Shown here: positions 8,980 to 18,356 of the stretch, in pieces | Numbering within the stretch: the first letter of the stretch is position 1 | Layout: the number at the start of each line of letters is the position of its first letter | NCBI RefSeq assembly: GCF_038594945.1 | Contig: NZ_JBCFYD010000002.1 | Span: forward strand, 1,488,001 to 1,552,000 | DNA: 64,000 nt | Direction: 5' to 3' | From: Fodinibius sp. Rm-B-1B1-1 | Lineage (GTDB): Bacteria; Bacteroidota; Rhodothermia; Balneolales; Balneolaceae | The notes under the pieces: model-generated | Seen by the model: the letters and a program-made list of their open reading frames with translations, nothing else | Databases searched by the model: none | Told to the model about the DNA's origin: nothing | Position numbers and translations under genes: made by a program

Positions 8980-10728
8980 CTAACTGAAATAGATGTAGAT
9001 AAATCCAATTACGACTACCAGTAATACAGATAGTGTTACATCTACCCAGTTCCAACTCTCACGAGATTTACGTTTATCTTCTTCGGTAAGTGTACCGTAA
9101 GTCAATCCAGATATTTTCTCATATTTTGGAGGTTCTGTTGCATAACTTACACCAAACATTACTGCAATGCAGGTTAAGAAAATAAACAGGCTATAATATT
9201 GGAAGAAGATATTATTGACAATCCAAAAGAATGACCCTTCGGCATAAGACATATCTCCCAACATTACGGGTGTGTCTATAGCCAATCTGAATAGTCCCAG
9301 AAATAATCCTACAAACAGTGCCCATAATGCCCCTTGCTTATTGAGTCTTTTGAAAAAGATTCCAAAGAAAAAGACCACAAATATAGGCGGTGCCAAATAC
9401 GCCTGTACACCTTGCAAGTAATCATATAATCCGCGACTTCCTTGAATCACCGGTATCCAAAGTAAGCCAATAACAACCATGACAACCGTAGCAAGACGTC
9501 CCATCCATACAAGATGCTCTTCGGATGCTTCGGGTTTAAATTTGCTATAAAAGTCCATGGTAAAAAGTGTTGACGAGGCATTAAATACACCGGCTAATGA
9601 ACTCATCAAAGCAGCTAATAGTCCTGCGACAACGATACCACGGATGCCTACAGGTAAAATATGAGCCACTAATAACGGAAAGGAAGCTTGGGCATTTTGA
9701 TTAATAATCTCTCCCTGCTCATTTAGCAACTCTTGCTGCATAATCGCTAAATCCCCAGATTTTGCCAATGCAAAAGCAATAATCCCGGGGATGATAAATA
9801 AAAATACGGGCAGCAATTTCAAGAAAGCAGCCGCAATAGTTCCTCGACGACCTTCCTTTTCATTCGGCGCACCTAAAGCTCTCTGAACGATATATTGATC
9901 GGTAGTCCAGTACCATAAACCTACAATAGGAGCAGCAAACAACATACCCAACCAAGGATAGTTGCTGTTAAAATACCATGCCATTTGATCCTCTCCCATC
10001 ACAGGAGCCCACGTAGCCTCAGTCCCTTCAGGGACGATTGGTTTCCAGAGGTCAAACATTTCAGGTCCTGCAACTTCAACAAGACGACTCCAACCACCAA
10101 TTGCGTCCAAGCCGTAATACAGTACCATAACCGACCCAAAAATAAGTACCAGGGTTTGCACGGCCTCGGTGTAAGCTACGGCACGAAGCCCACCCAGCAC
10201 CGTATATAACCCAGTAAATACAATAACAAGCACCGAACCGAGCCAAAAACTATTCATCCCCATAAAAGAAAGTTCAGGCATCAAAACACTGAATACAATA
10301 CCGCCGGCAAAAATACCTACTGCAATCTTAGTAAGTACGTATGCCAATAATGACACTCCCGAGAGCACCGTCCGAGCCATGGGTGAAAACCGTTTTTCGA
10401 GGAATTCAGGCATCGTAAAAACACGTGAGCGAATATAGAATGGCAACATCACCCATCCTAAAATCAACAAACACCAGGCATGCAGCTCGTAATGTGCCAT
10501 TGCTACACCATCAGTAGCCCCCGTTCCGGTAAGCCCCACCAGATGCTCAGAACCAATGTTTGAAGCAAATATTGAGGTACCAACAATAATCCACCCCAAA
10601 TGCCGACCGGCAAGAAAATAATCGGTTGTTGTGTCTGTTTTTTGATTTATTACCCACCAGGCCAATCCCGCAATCAGCAAGAAATACAGCCCAATAACAA
10701 TCCAATCAATTGCTGCTAATGTTCCCAT
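8980..10728 (-). CDS. Sodium/solute symporter (SSS family), probable L-arabinose importer
   Basis: Integral membrane protein of 582 aa with about 14 hydrophobic segments, in the SGLT branch of the sodium/solute symporter family. Early motifs include DYFLAGRHLGW and SNIGSEHLVGLTG, matching the first helices of SGLT-type carriers, and the long loop with YWTTDQYIVQRALGA is the family signature. It is the last gene of the minus-strand araBDA cluster, 126 bases after araA, so L-arabinose or a related sugar is the likely cargo. Transport of arabinose is inferred from position only; glucose or galactose cannot be excluded. Confidence 0.88.
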   Translation of the reverse strand: MGTLAAIDWIVIGLYFLLIAGLAWWVINQKTDTTTDYFLAGRHLGWIIVGTSIFASNIGSEHLVGLTGTGATDGVAMAHYELHAWCLLILGWVMLPFYIRSRVFTMPEFLEKRFSPMARTVLSGVSLLAYVLTKIAVGIFAGGIVFSVLMPELSFMGMNSFWLGSVLVIVFTGLYTVLGGLRAVAYTEAVQTLVLIFGSVMVLYYGLDAIGGWSRLVEVAGPEMFDLWKPIVPEGTEATWAPVMGEDQMAWYFNSNYPWLGMLFAAPIVGLWYWTTDQYIVQRALGAPNEKEGRRGTIAAAFLKLLPVFLFIIPGIIAFALAKSGDLAIMQQELLNEQGEIINQNAQASFPLLVAHILPVGIRGIVVAGLLAALMSSLAGVFNASSTLFTMDFYSKFKPEASEEHLVWMGRLATVVMVVIGLLWIPVIQGSRGLYDYLQGVQAYLAPPIFVVFFFGIFFKRLNKQGALWALFVGLFLGLFRLAIDTPVMLGDMSYAEGSFFWIVNNIFFQYYSLFIFLTCIAVMFGVSYATEPPKYEKISGLTYGTLTEEDKRKSRESWNWVDVTLSVLLVVVIGFIYIYFS

Positions 10729-10854
10729 AAAACTCCTATGTAGATGATTTTTGTTAGTATTTTATTTGTATCCCAATCCACAAAAGTATTGACCGTTCAA
10801 AGTATACAGTCAACTACAGCATTATACCTCCCACCATGTGGTCAGGGTAAATCA

Positions 10855-12255
10855 TTAAACCTCAAGATATTCGATATCGAGAATGTTACAGAGCATTTGC
10901 CATTTTTGGCGCTGATCACCCATCAACAGTGTTTGATGATGAGTTCCACCAGCTTTAAGCCAAGCATCGTTGCAGGCACGCAATCCTGAATCCGGTTTAA
11001 AATGGAAATACGGCATTTCTATCGTAGGATATTTTTTAGAATCTAATACCTCACCCTGTGCTGTCACTAATCGAAATTCTTCTCCCTCGATATGGACTAA
11101 CGAAACAATCGTTGCAGGACCCGGTTCCACGCGAAATACCGTTGTTGGGGGATTATTCAAGTCTCCGATTCCCAACTCCCGGTTGGCCAAACGAACAGGT
11201 TCATCTTTACGGGCAACCTTCCAATTTCCTTCCCCCATGTGACTCATAAGCATCGATTCACGCTTAAAATCCATGGCATACATTTCAGTAAAATGGGCAT
11301 CCTCATCGAGGATATGACCCGCTGCGACCATACTGGCCGTATTGGTATCTCCTTCAGCGGCATAACCATAGCCTTCAGCCATCAAATTCGAGGCCGCAAG
11401 CATATTGATCTGTTCAAAACGTCCATCCCCTTTGAAGGTATCAAAATGGGCTGAAAAGCCTCGATAGTTTCCATCTTCTAAAAACTTCTTAAAGCCCAAA
11501 TACATGCGCACAGCATAACGAAAGTTTTCATCAGGCATATCATCATCGACATCAAAACGATCTCTTTCTATAGCCATTTGGCTTTCAACTTCTTCTTTGG
11601 AGACCGATTCCATATTTCGAAATACTTGCCCCATATATTCTCGGTTAACTTCGGGACCAATGATGCGGGTAAATGCTGCCTCATCAGAAAGCGTATCTCC
11701 CATACCGTGCATTTTCCCAATAGAAGCGATCTTCATCTGTCTTAATTCAGAGGCCGCCTGCGCTGCATGAGCCCAATCTCCAACATAATCTTCAAACTCA
11801 TCGCTTTTCCAATCAGCAGAAATCACTTCGAAATTGTCACCACAGGTTCGCAAAATGGCATTTGCCATATCTTGTGCACCATGAATACCCTGGTTATAGG
11901 TTAGGTCATCCATATCCCAGTCGGTTGTGACTTCGGATACAGGTTGAATATTCGCTAATAACAAAGGGAGATTATTCTTCTGCAACGCGCGAACAGTTCG
12001 CATTGCCGGCCCGTAGGTAAGCATAACGATCATCACCCCGTCCAAGTTTTTGTGATTAAAATCTCCAAGAATCTCTTCAATATCTTCACGATTTCGGGCA
12101 GCACCGGGAAAATCCCACTCTGCTACATCGCTGAGTTGTTCACAAACCTCTTGTGCATATTTTTCCTGATGTTCTGTGATACCCGGAATATCATCATCGT
12201 ATAATTCCTGCATGATACCCAAAAGGCCGATTCGTGGTTTTCGCTGTTCAATCAT
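10855..12255 (-). CDS. araA: L-arabinose isomerase
   Basis: Converts L-arabinose to L-ribulose, first cytoplasmic step of arabinose use. The manganese-binding residues are seen as E301 (AAEGDTN), E324 (FTEMYAM), H339 (SHMGEGN) and the GGTHHQTL pair H439/H440. At 466 aa it is somewhat shorter than the roughly 500-aa E. coli enzyme, mainly in the N-terminal part, and belongs to a divergent clade. It lies 30 bases downstream of araD and 126 bases upstream of the symporter. A lone AAGTGT half-site lies just upstream of its start in the araD-araA gap. Confidence 0.94.
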   Translation of the reverse strand: MIEQRKPRIGLLGIMQELYDDDIPGITEHQEKYAQEVCEQLSDVAEWDFPGAARNREDIEEILGDFNHKNLDGVMIVMLTYGPAMRTVRALQKNNLPLLLANIQPVSEVTTDWDMDDLTYNQGIHGAQDMANAILRTCGDNFEVISADWKSDEFEDYVGDWAHAAQAASELRQMKIASIGKMHGMGDTLSDEAAFTRIIGPEVNREYMGQVFRNMESVSKEEVESQMAIERDRFDVDDDMPDENFRYAVRMYLGFKKFLEDGNYRGFSAHFDTFKGDGRFEQINMLAASNLMAEGYGYAAEGDTNTASMVAAGHILDEDAHFTEMYAMDFKRESMLMSHMGEGNWKVARKDEPVRLANRELGIGDLNNPPTTVFRVEPGPATIVSLVHIEGEEFRLVTAQGEVLDSKKYPTIEMPYFHFKPDSGLRACNDAWLKAGGTHHQTLLMGDQRQKWQMLCNILDIEYLEV

Positions 12256-12285
12256 TTGTAGATAACTCTAAAATTTAAGTGTTAA

Positions 12286-12990
12286 TTAATTTTCTTGTCC
12301 GTAGTAAGCATCATCGCCATGTTTGCGATCCCAGTGCTTTTTGATAAGTGTATCTTTCAGCCGTGGGGCTTCGGGATTTATTTGTCGTGCCAAGTATGCC
12401 ATTTTTGCCACTTCCTCAAGCACCGCACTGTTATAAACAGCTTTTTCAGCCGTCTGGCCCCATGTAAACGGGGCATGATTCCCAACCAAAATCATCTCTA
12501 CTTCTTCATACGACAATCCGCGATTGTCCAGTGCATTAATAATTTGATGACCGGTTTGCTCTTCATAATCCCCTTGAATCATCTCATCACTCATCGGTGG
12601 TGCACACGGAATATCATCCGTTAAATGGTCGGCATGCGTAGTACCCATAATCGGGATATCTTTTTGTGCCTGAGCCCAGGCCGTACCGTAAGTCGAATGT
12701 GTATGGACAATTCCACCAATATTTCCCCAATGTTTATACAAAACGGCATGTGTGTCCGTATCTGAAGAAGGGCGCATTTCTCCCTCCACCACATTACCGT
12801 CAAAATCAACAATCACAATATCATCCACATTTAACTCATCGTAAGGCACCCCACTCGGCTTTATCGCAAAAACTTCTCGCTCATGGTCTGCAGCACTGGC
12901 ATTTCCAAACGTAAAAAGCACCAAACCCAGCTCTGGCAGACGCATATTACTGCGATAGGCAACTTTCTTTAAATCTTGAAATTCACTCAT
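12286..12990 (-). CDS. araD: L-ribulose-5-phosphate 4-epimerase
   Basis: Class II aldolase-fold zinc enzyme converting L-ribulose 5-phosphate to D-xylulose 5-phosphate. At 234 aa it aligns with E. coli AraD almost residue for residue: FGNASA, IKPSGV, SSDTDTH, zinc ligands H96 and H98 in VHTHSTYGTAWAQA, and GTTHADH. The C-terminal HAPFTWG supplies a further zinc histidine. It follows araB after 15 bases, so translation is likely coupled within one transcript. Confidence 0.96.
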   Translation of the reverse strand: MSEFQDLKKVAYRSNMRLPELGLVLFTFGNASAADHEREVFAIKPSGVPYDELNVDDIVIVDFDGNVVEGEMRPSSDTDTHAVLYKHWGNIGGIVHTHSTYGTAWAQAQKDIPIMGTTHADHLTDDIPCAPPMSDEMIQGDYEEQTGHQIINALDNRGLSYEEVEMILVGNHAPFTWGQTAEKAVYNSAVLEEVAKMAYLARQINPEAPRLKDTLIKKHWDRKHGDDAYYGQEN

Positions 12991-13005
12991 ATTCTTAAAA
13001 CCCTG

Positions 13006-14694
13006 TTAATTAGTCTTATCTTCGATTCGTTTCTCTATGGCCTCTCCCAGCGATTGGTACTGATGGTACAACCTCTGGTACTGTTCAGTTTTATCGGGAT
13101 TAGGTTCATAAATTGTTCCAAACCCATTACCCATGACATCCTTGGCTTCGCTTACATCAGAAAATAAATCCGCAGCTGTAGCTGCAAACATAGCCGCACC
13201 AGTTGCACAAACTTGATCTGATTTGGCAATTTTAATCGGCATATCAAGTACATTAGCCAGCGTTTGCATTACATATGGAGATTTTTTTGCAACACCGCCC
13301 AGGCCAATAATTCCTTCTATAGGGATTCCTTCATCCCGGAACCGCTCGACAATAGCCTTGGCACCAAAACAAGTAGCTTCCACAAGAGCTTTAAAAATTC
13401 GTCCGGCATCACTGCCAAGATCCAAGCCCTCAATAGCTCCTTTCAAAAGCTGATTAGCATCGGGCGTACGTCGACCATTAAGCCAATCAAGAGCCACAAT
13501 ACCTGTATCAACTTCTTCGACCTCAGCTGCAGCTTTCGATAACTTTGGAATCAATTTATCTTCTGCTTCATCAATCAATTTCCGTTTCTGATCATCCGAA
13601 AGTAAATCAGACTCATCAATTACTTGAGCAAAAGGCTCAAGAATTACATCCCTGAACCAAGCATAAACATCCCCAAACGAGGACTGCCCAGCCTCAAGTC
13701 CAACCATACCCGGAATAACTGAACCATCAACTTGTCCACAAATACCCTTTACAAGATTGTCTTGCACATCATCATAGGGAGCAACTAAAATATCACAGGT
13801 GGAAGTACCCATTACACGGCTCAAGTAGTAAGGTTCAATTTCTCCGCCAACAGCACCCATATGTGCATCAAATGCTCCCACCGAAACAACAACATCTTCC
13901 GACAAACCAAGCTTTTGGGCCCATTTTTTTGATAGTGTTCCCGCCGGCTGATCCGAGGTGAAGGTATCGGTAAACAGTCGGTCTCGAAGATCAGCAAGCT
14001 CAGGATCTAACGTAGACAGATATTCTTTGCTCGGCAATCCATCAAATTCTTCATGCCACATTGCCTTGTGTCCGGCAGCACAACGGCTTCTTTTCATCTG
14101 ATGCACATCGTCCCCTCCAGTAAGCTCATAGGGAACCCAGTCGCAAAGCTCTACCCAAGAATAGGCCGCATCACGAATCTGCTGATCGTTACGGATAGTG
14201 TGTAGAATCTTAGCCCAAAACCATTCTGAAGAATAAATACCGCCCACATATTTTGTGTAATCAGGTCCATCCCACGAACGAGCTAAATCGGTAATTTCTT
14301 CGGCTTCTTTAACCGCTGTATGATCTTTCCACAGGATAAACATTGCATTGGGATTCTCTGCATATTCATCCTTAAACGCCAGCGGCGTACCAGTTTTATC
14401 TACTGCAACCGGCGTAGATCCAGTCGTATCAACGGCAATACCTTTAACATTGGCTGCAATTTCATCATCAACATTTTGTAATACGTTGGATAGTGTATTC
14501 TCCAATCCTTCAAGGTAATCAAGTGGATGGTGACGAAACTGATTTTCAGTAGGCTGACAATACTTCTTATCTTTCCAGCGCGAATACTGATGCACAGATT
14601 CTGAAAGCTTATTTCCTTCGGTATCAACCAACACTGAACGTACCGAATCTGTACCGTAGTCAATACCAATTACACAATTGTTTTGAGCACTCAT
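13006..14694 (-). CDS. araB: L-ribulokinase
   Basis: FGGY-family kinase phosphorylating L-ribulose to L-ribulose 5-phosphate. The N-terminal phosphate motif GIDYGTDSVRS, the substrate motif DTTGSTPV, the SVGAFDAHMGAVGG segment and the C-terminal adenosine motif GLGGVAKKSP are those of AraB rather than of xylulokinase. Length (562 aa) is normal for AraB. It is the first gene of the araB-araD-araA-symporter run, preceded by a 132-base gap that holds a candidate operator, so it probably has its own regulated promoter. Confidence 0.96.
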   Translation of the reverse strand: MSAQNNCVIGIDYGTDSVRSVLVDTEGNKLSESVHQYSRWKDKKYCQPTENQFRHHPLDYLEGLENTLSNVLQNVDDEIAANVKGIAVDTTGSTPVAVDKTGTPLAFKDEYAENPNAMFILWKDHTAVKEAEEITDLARSWDGPDYTKYVGGIYSSEWFWAKILHTIRNDQQIRDAAYSWVELCDWVPYELTGGDDVHQMKRSRCAAGHKAMWHEEFDGLPSKEYLSTLDPELADLRDRLFTDTFTSDQPAGTLSKKWAQKLGLSEDVVVSVGAFDAHMGAVGGEIEPYYLSRVMGTSTCDILVAPYDDVQDNLVKGICGQVDGSVIPGMVGLEAGQSSFGDVYAWFRDVILEPFAQVIDESDLLSDDQKRKLIDEAEDKLIPKLSKAAAEVEEVDTGIVALDWLNGRRTPDANQLLKGAIEGLDLGSDAGRIFKALVEATCFGAKAIVERFRDEGIPIEGIIGLGGVAKKSPYVMQTLANVLDMPIKIAKSDQVCATGAAMFAATAADLFSDVSEAKDVMGNGFGTIYEPNPDKTEQYQRLYHQYQSLGEAIEKRIEDKTN

Positions 14695-14756
14695 TCTATT
14701 ATATTTCTTTTTAATTACTTCAAAAATGCTTGGATTAAGAGACCAATAACATTATT

Positions 14757-14775
14757 AATTGTAAAAAAAACACTT
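14757..14775. promoter_or_regulatory. Candidate arabinose-regulator operator upstream of araB
   Basis: AATTGT-AAAAAAA-ACACTT; read on the minus strand it is AAGTGT-N7-ACAATT, so 11 of 12 arm positions agree with the palindrome found at 5918-5936 and 30732-30750. It lies 63 bases before the araB start in the araR-araB gap. Confidence 0.6.
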
Positions 14776-14826
14776 TAAAATTTTAGGCCTAATAATCCAC
14801 ATAGTTTATCAGAATTCAAATTTTTG

Positions 14827-15531
14827 TTACAATTTTATGGGCTTAAAGGTAAGGCTATCTCCCTTTTCAACTTTCTCTTCATATTTGTCCTCATTGAACT
14901 TGTAGAGATAAGCTCCCTTCTTAGAATATTTTTTTTGTTTTTCATCCGTTTTGGTCAAAATATTCATAGATAAAATACGTCTGCGAAAGTTCCGTTTATC
15001 GAGCTCTGTTTCATAAATGCCCTCGTATAATATCTGCAGCTCGGGCATCGTAAATTTCTCGGGAAGTAGTTCAAAGCCAACCGGTTCGTGAGAAGCCCGG
15101 TATTTAAGGCGCGACTTGGCAGCTTCAACCATTTGATTGTGATCAAAAATGAGGTCAGGCAAATCGTCAATCGGGAACCAGCGAGCACTGTATTTGTCCA
15201 TCAATTCCTTATCGTGTTGATGGATATTGATTAGCGCGTAGTAAGCAATGGAGACGGTTCGTTCAACGGGGTCACGGTCTACTTCACCAAATCCATAAAG
15301 TTGTTCGAGATACACATTTTCAAGCCCTGTTAGTTTATGGAGGATACGGTCGGCAGCCTCATCAAGACTTTCCTCCCGGTTTAAGAACCCGCCCATAAGC
15401 GACCACTTTCCCTTTTCTGGCTCAAAATCCCTCTTGATCAGTAACAGCTTTAACCCATTGCGATCAAAGCCAAAAATAATACAATCGAGTGCTACAAGTA
15501 TTCGGTCGTGATCTTTATAATAATTTTCCAT
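14827..15531 (-). CDS. araR: NUDIX-winged-helix transcriptional regulator of arabinose genes (AraR/NrtR type)
   Basis: Two domains: an N-terminal NUDIX fold (about residues 8-145 from this start) and a C-terminal winged helix (about 150-225, with KFTMPELQILYEGI and RRILSMNIL). The NUDIX box GGFLNREESLDEAADRIL lacks the canonical REXXEE glutamates, as expected for a sugar-sensing domain without hydrolase activity. This matches the arabinose-responsive regulator known from Bacteroides. The longest frame starts at 15573, but family members begin near MENYYKDHDR, so the ATG at 15531 is used. It lies after a GH51 gene and before araB, all minus strand. The bound ligand (arabinose) is inferred. Confidence 0.88.
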   Translation of the reverse strand: MENYYKDHDRILVALDCIIFGFDRNGLKLLLIKRDFEPEKGKWSLMGGFLNREESLDEAADRILHKLTGLENVYLEQLYGFGEVDRDPVERTVSIAYYALINIHQHDKELMDKYSARWFPIDDLPDLIFDHNQMVEAAKSRLKYRASHEPVGFELLPEKFTMPELQILYEGIYETELDKRNFRRRILSMNILTKTDEKQKKYSKKGAYLYKFNEDKYEEKVEKGDSLTFKPIKL

Positions 15532-15554
15532 GGTAAAACGCTTAATTGTAGCGC

Positions 15555-15578
15555 TGCAGGCGTATTCCTGCAACGCCT
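15555..15578. promoter_or_regulatory. Two overlapping, mutually exclusive hairpins in the araR leader
   Basis: TGCAGG-CGTATT-CCTGCA (15555-15572) and AGGCGT-N9-ACGCCT (15558-15563 with 15573-15578) share bases, so only one can form at a time. They lie between the GH51 stop and the preferred araR start. A role in controlling araR translation or message processing is possible but unproven. Confidence 0.4.
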
Positions 15579-15592
15579 TGCTACTCTTATTT

Positions 15593-17137
15593 TTACTGAA
15601 TGCGTAAGACGATAACAGATTTTGAGGGAATCTGCAACGTCAACTCGCCTCCTTTGAGCTCGTAATCGGTATAACTTTGCGGTGATACGTTATCGGGATT
15701 ATCAAAGGTATTAATAGCATCCACAGCATCGCCCGTAAGAATACGAGCATCATTTACCGATGATAAATCTGCACCCCGAATATCAGCTGTTACTTCTTGT
15801 GTTTCGGATGCATGTAAATTTGAAACGGTAAGGTTTACTGTTCCATCATCACTTTTTGAAGCGGTAGCGCTAACGGCTGGAATATTTTCCCCCTTATATT
15901 CATAAGTACCGGCATCTAAATGCAGCGGTAAAAGCTTAGTATTATGATGCACTGTGTAAAAATCAAATACATGGTAGGTTGGGGTTTTAATCATCTGTTT
16001 CCCTTCGGTAAGAATCATCGCCTGTAACACATTTACAGTCTGTGCTATATTTGCAATACGAACGCGATCGCTGTGCTTATTAAGGATATCAAGTGTCGTT
16101 GAAGCTACCAATGCATCACGAATAGAATTCTGTTGCTGTAAAAATCCGGGATTACTACCTTCAATAGGATCGGTCCAAACACCCCATTCATCAACAGCCA
16201 GGGTAATACGCTTTTCGGGATCATATTTATCCATACGATTGGAGTGCTGCTTTACATATTTATCCATAACAAGTCCCTCTTTGAGGGTAGAAAAATACAT
16301 GTCTTCACCAAAGTCTTTTGAGGGACCTTTTTTCTGCCAATTACCGGTTGGCAAGGTATAATAATGCAGCGAAATCGCATCCATTTGGTTGCCGGCCTCC
16401 TCTACAACTGTTTCGGTCCATTGATACCTATCATCAGAAAAACCACTGGCAATTTTAAAGAGTTCATTGCCGCTATAATTTTTGGCAAAGGTTGCGTATC
16501 GGCGATACAAATCTGCATAATAATCGGCCTGCATATTTCCACCGCAGCCCCAACTTTCGTTACCAATACCCCAGAATTTCACTTCCCAGGCTTCGTCCTG
16601 ACCATTTTCGCGCCGCAAATTGGCAAGGGTGCTATTGCCATCGTAAGTCATATATTCAATCCAGTTAGCCATCTCTTTGGGCGTTCCACTTCCCACGTTC
16701 GCCGAGATATACGGTTCCGTATCAATCAATTCGGTCAGACGCATAAATTCGTGTGTTCCTACCTGGTTCTTTTCTTCTACCATTCCCCAGTGTGTATTAA
16801 TGCGAACGGGGCGCTCATCACGCGGACCTATGCCATCTCTCCAGTGGTACTCATCGGCAAAACAACCACCCGGCCATCGTACGTTGGGAACCTCTAACTC
16901 TTTCAATGCTTGAATGACATCATTGCGAAAACCATCGGTATTAGGAATATCAGAATTCTCCCCCACCCAGAGTCCGCCATATACGCCGGTTCCCAAGTGC
17001 TCAGAAAACTGCCCATAAATATGTTCACTGATGGTGCTTTGCGGCTGATCGGCCGTAATAACCATACTATTCTGTGCTGTAGCTGCAAAACAACCCAGCA
17101 ATAAAACCATTAACGGCGTCAATATTATTTTCTTCAT
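15593..17137 (-). CDS. GH51 alpha-L-arabinofuranosidase, exported
   Basis: Retaining exo-enzyme releasing L-arabinose from arabinan and arabinoxylan side chains. The start chosen (17137) gives a 22-residue signal sequence; LLGC at its end could be a lipobox, or the AATAQ after it could be a peptidase I site. Catalytic acid/base is E194 (GIGNES) and nucleophile E317 (VDEWGVW). A longer frame adds nine residues before the second Met. The C-terminal all-beta domain is complete. It is one of two GH51 enzymes here and ends 61 bases before the araR start. Confidence 0.93.
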   Translation of the reverse strand: MKKIILTPLMVLLLGCFAATAQNSMVITADQPQSTISEHIYGQFSEHLGTGVYGGLWVGENSDIPNTDGFRNDVIQALKELEVPNVRWPGGCFADEYHWRDGIGPRDERPVRINTHWGMVEEKNQVGTHEFMRLTELIDTEPYISANVGSGTPKEMANWIEYMTYDGNSTLANLRRENGQDEAWEVKFWGIGNESWGCGGNMQADYYADLYRRYATFAKNYSGNELFKIASGFSDDRYQWTETVVEEAGNQMDAISLHYYTLPTGNWQKKGPSKDFGEDMYFSTLKEGLVMDKYVKQHSNRMDKYDPEKRITLAVDEWGVWTDPIEGSNPGFLQQQNSIRDALVASTTLDILNKHSDRVRIANIAQTVNVLQAMILTEGKQMIKTPTYHVFDFYTVHHNTKLLPLHLDAGTYEYKGENIPAVSATASKSDDGTVNLTVSNLHASETQEVTADIRGADLSSVNDARILTGDAVDAINTFDNPDNVSPQSYTDYELKGGELTLQIPSKSVIVLRIQ

Positions 17138-17184
17138 ACGAAATGATTGTTTTAAAAATGACATAACTATTATGATTTAAAGAA

Positions 17185-18339
17185 TTATCGAGTTAAAAAC
17201 TGGTACACGGTTGTTGTTTGATATGTTTCCCCGGGTTCCAAAATCGTAGATGGGAAATCAGACTCATTAGGAGCGTTAGGAAAATGTTGCGTTTCCAAGC
17301 AGAGTGCGCCATGTTTCACATATGGCGTACCGTTGGGTCCCTCCATGCTTCCATCCAAAAAATTACCGGAGTAAAACTGTAGGCCGGGCTCTTCGGTAAA
17401 TACTTTCATCTCACGACCACTTTCATCATGATAAAGCGTTGCTGCATGGAATAGCGAATCACTTTCTGTACGATTTAACACCCAATTATGATCATATCCC
17501 CCATCCACATCATCAATACGATCACCAATTCCATTGGGCTCCGTAAAGTCAAAAGGTGTATCTTCCACTTCAGCAAGTTCCCCCGTTGGTATCAACTCCT
17601 CATTTACTGGGGTATAGCGATCAGCAGCTAACATCAGTTCATGATCCAGAATGGGACTGTCGGGCTGACCACTCAAATTAAAATAGCTGTGATTGGTCAG
17701 ATTTACCGGTGTGGCCTTGTCGGTAGTAGCTTTGTACGCAATTTTTAGTTCATTGTCATTGGTAAGCGAATAAACTACGGTCACATCCAAGTTGCCGGGA
17801 TATCCCTCTTCCCCATCTTCACTCAGATAGTTCAACGTTAATGAGCCATCATCCTGCATTTTGGCATTCCACAGCTTTTGATCAAATCCTTCATCACCGC
17901 CATGTAAATGATTGTCACCATCATTTGTAGCAAGCTCATAGTCGGTGTCGTCAATGGAAAAAGTACCTTCGGCAATACGATTGCCATAACGCCCGATTAT
18001 TGCCCCCAAATAATCTCCATTGGGGATATATTTATCCAGCGATTCAAATCCCAGTACAACATTCTCGAAGTTACCATCTGCATCAGGAGTTTGTATTGAG
18101 GTCACAATACCCCCGTAATTTATAATTTTAACTTCCATCCCATTGGCATTCGACAACGTATATTCCGTTACCTCCCGCTCATCTTCAAGAGTGCCAAAGG
18201 GTTCTTCTTCAATACTGATTTCCTGCGTTTCAGTCGCTTGCTGTGTACATCCTATAACTAATATCAACAAAAAACTACACGACACCACTACAGATGCAAC
18301 AGATGACAGATTTTGTAAATCCTTGAATAATGAGATCAT
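17185..18339 (-). CDS. galM: Aldose 1-epimerase (mutarotase), lipoprotein
   Basis: Interconverts alpha and beta anomers of aldoses; here probably L-arabinose or galactose released by the adjacent hydrolases. A lipobox LVIGC near residue 31 marks it as a lipoprotein. Galactose-mutarotase motifs GRYGNRIA and GDNHLHGG, catalytic acid H217 (TNHSYFNL) and catalytic base E349 (CLETQHFPN) are all present. Extracytoplasmic mutarotases are common in Bacteroidetes sugar loci. The gene lies 17 bases after the GH97 gene and 47 before the GH51 gene. Confidence 0.93.
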   Translation of the reverse strand: MISLFKDLQNLSSVASVVVSCSFLLILVIGCTQQATETQEISIEEEPFGTLEDEREVTEYTLSNANGMEVKIINYGGIVTSIQTPDADGNFENVVLGFESLDKYIPNGDYLGAIIGRYGNRIAEGTFSIDDTDYELATNDGDNHLHGGDEGFDQKLWNAKMQDDGSLTLNYLSEDGEEGYPGNLDVTVVYSLTNDNELKIAYKATTDKATPVNLTNHSYFNLSGQPDSPILDHELMLAADRYTPVNEELIPTGELAEVEDTPFDFTEPNGIGDRIDDVDGGYDHNWVLNRTESDSLFHAATLYHDESGREMKVFTEEPGLQFYSGNFLDGSMEGPNGTPYVKHGALCLETQHFPNAPNESDFPSTILEPGETYQTTTVYQFLTR

Positions 18340-18356
18340 TTTTATCCTACTTTATT

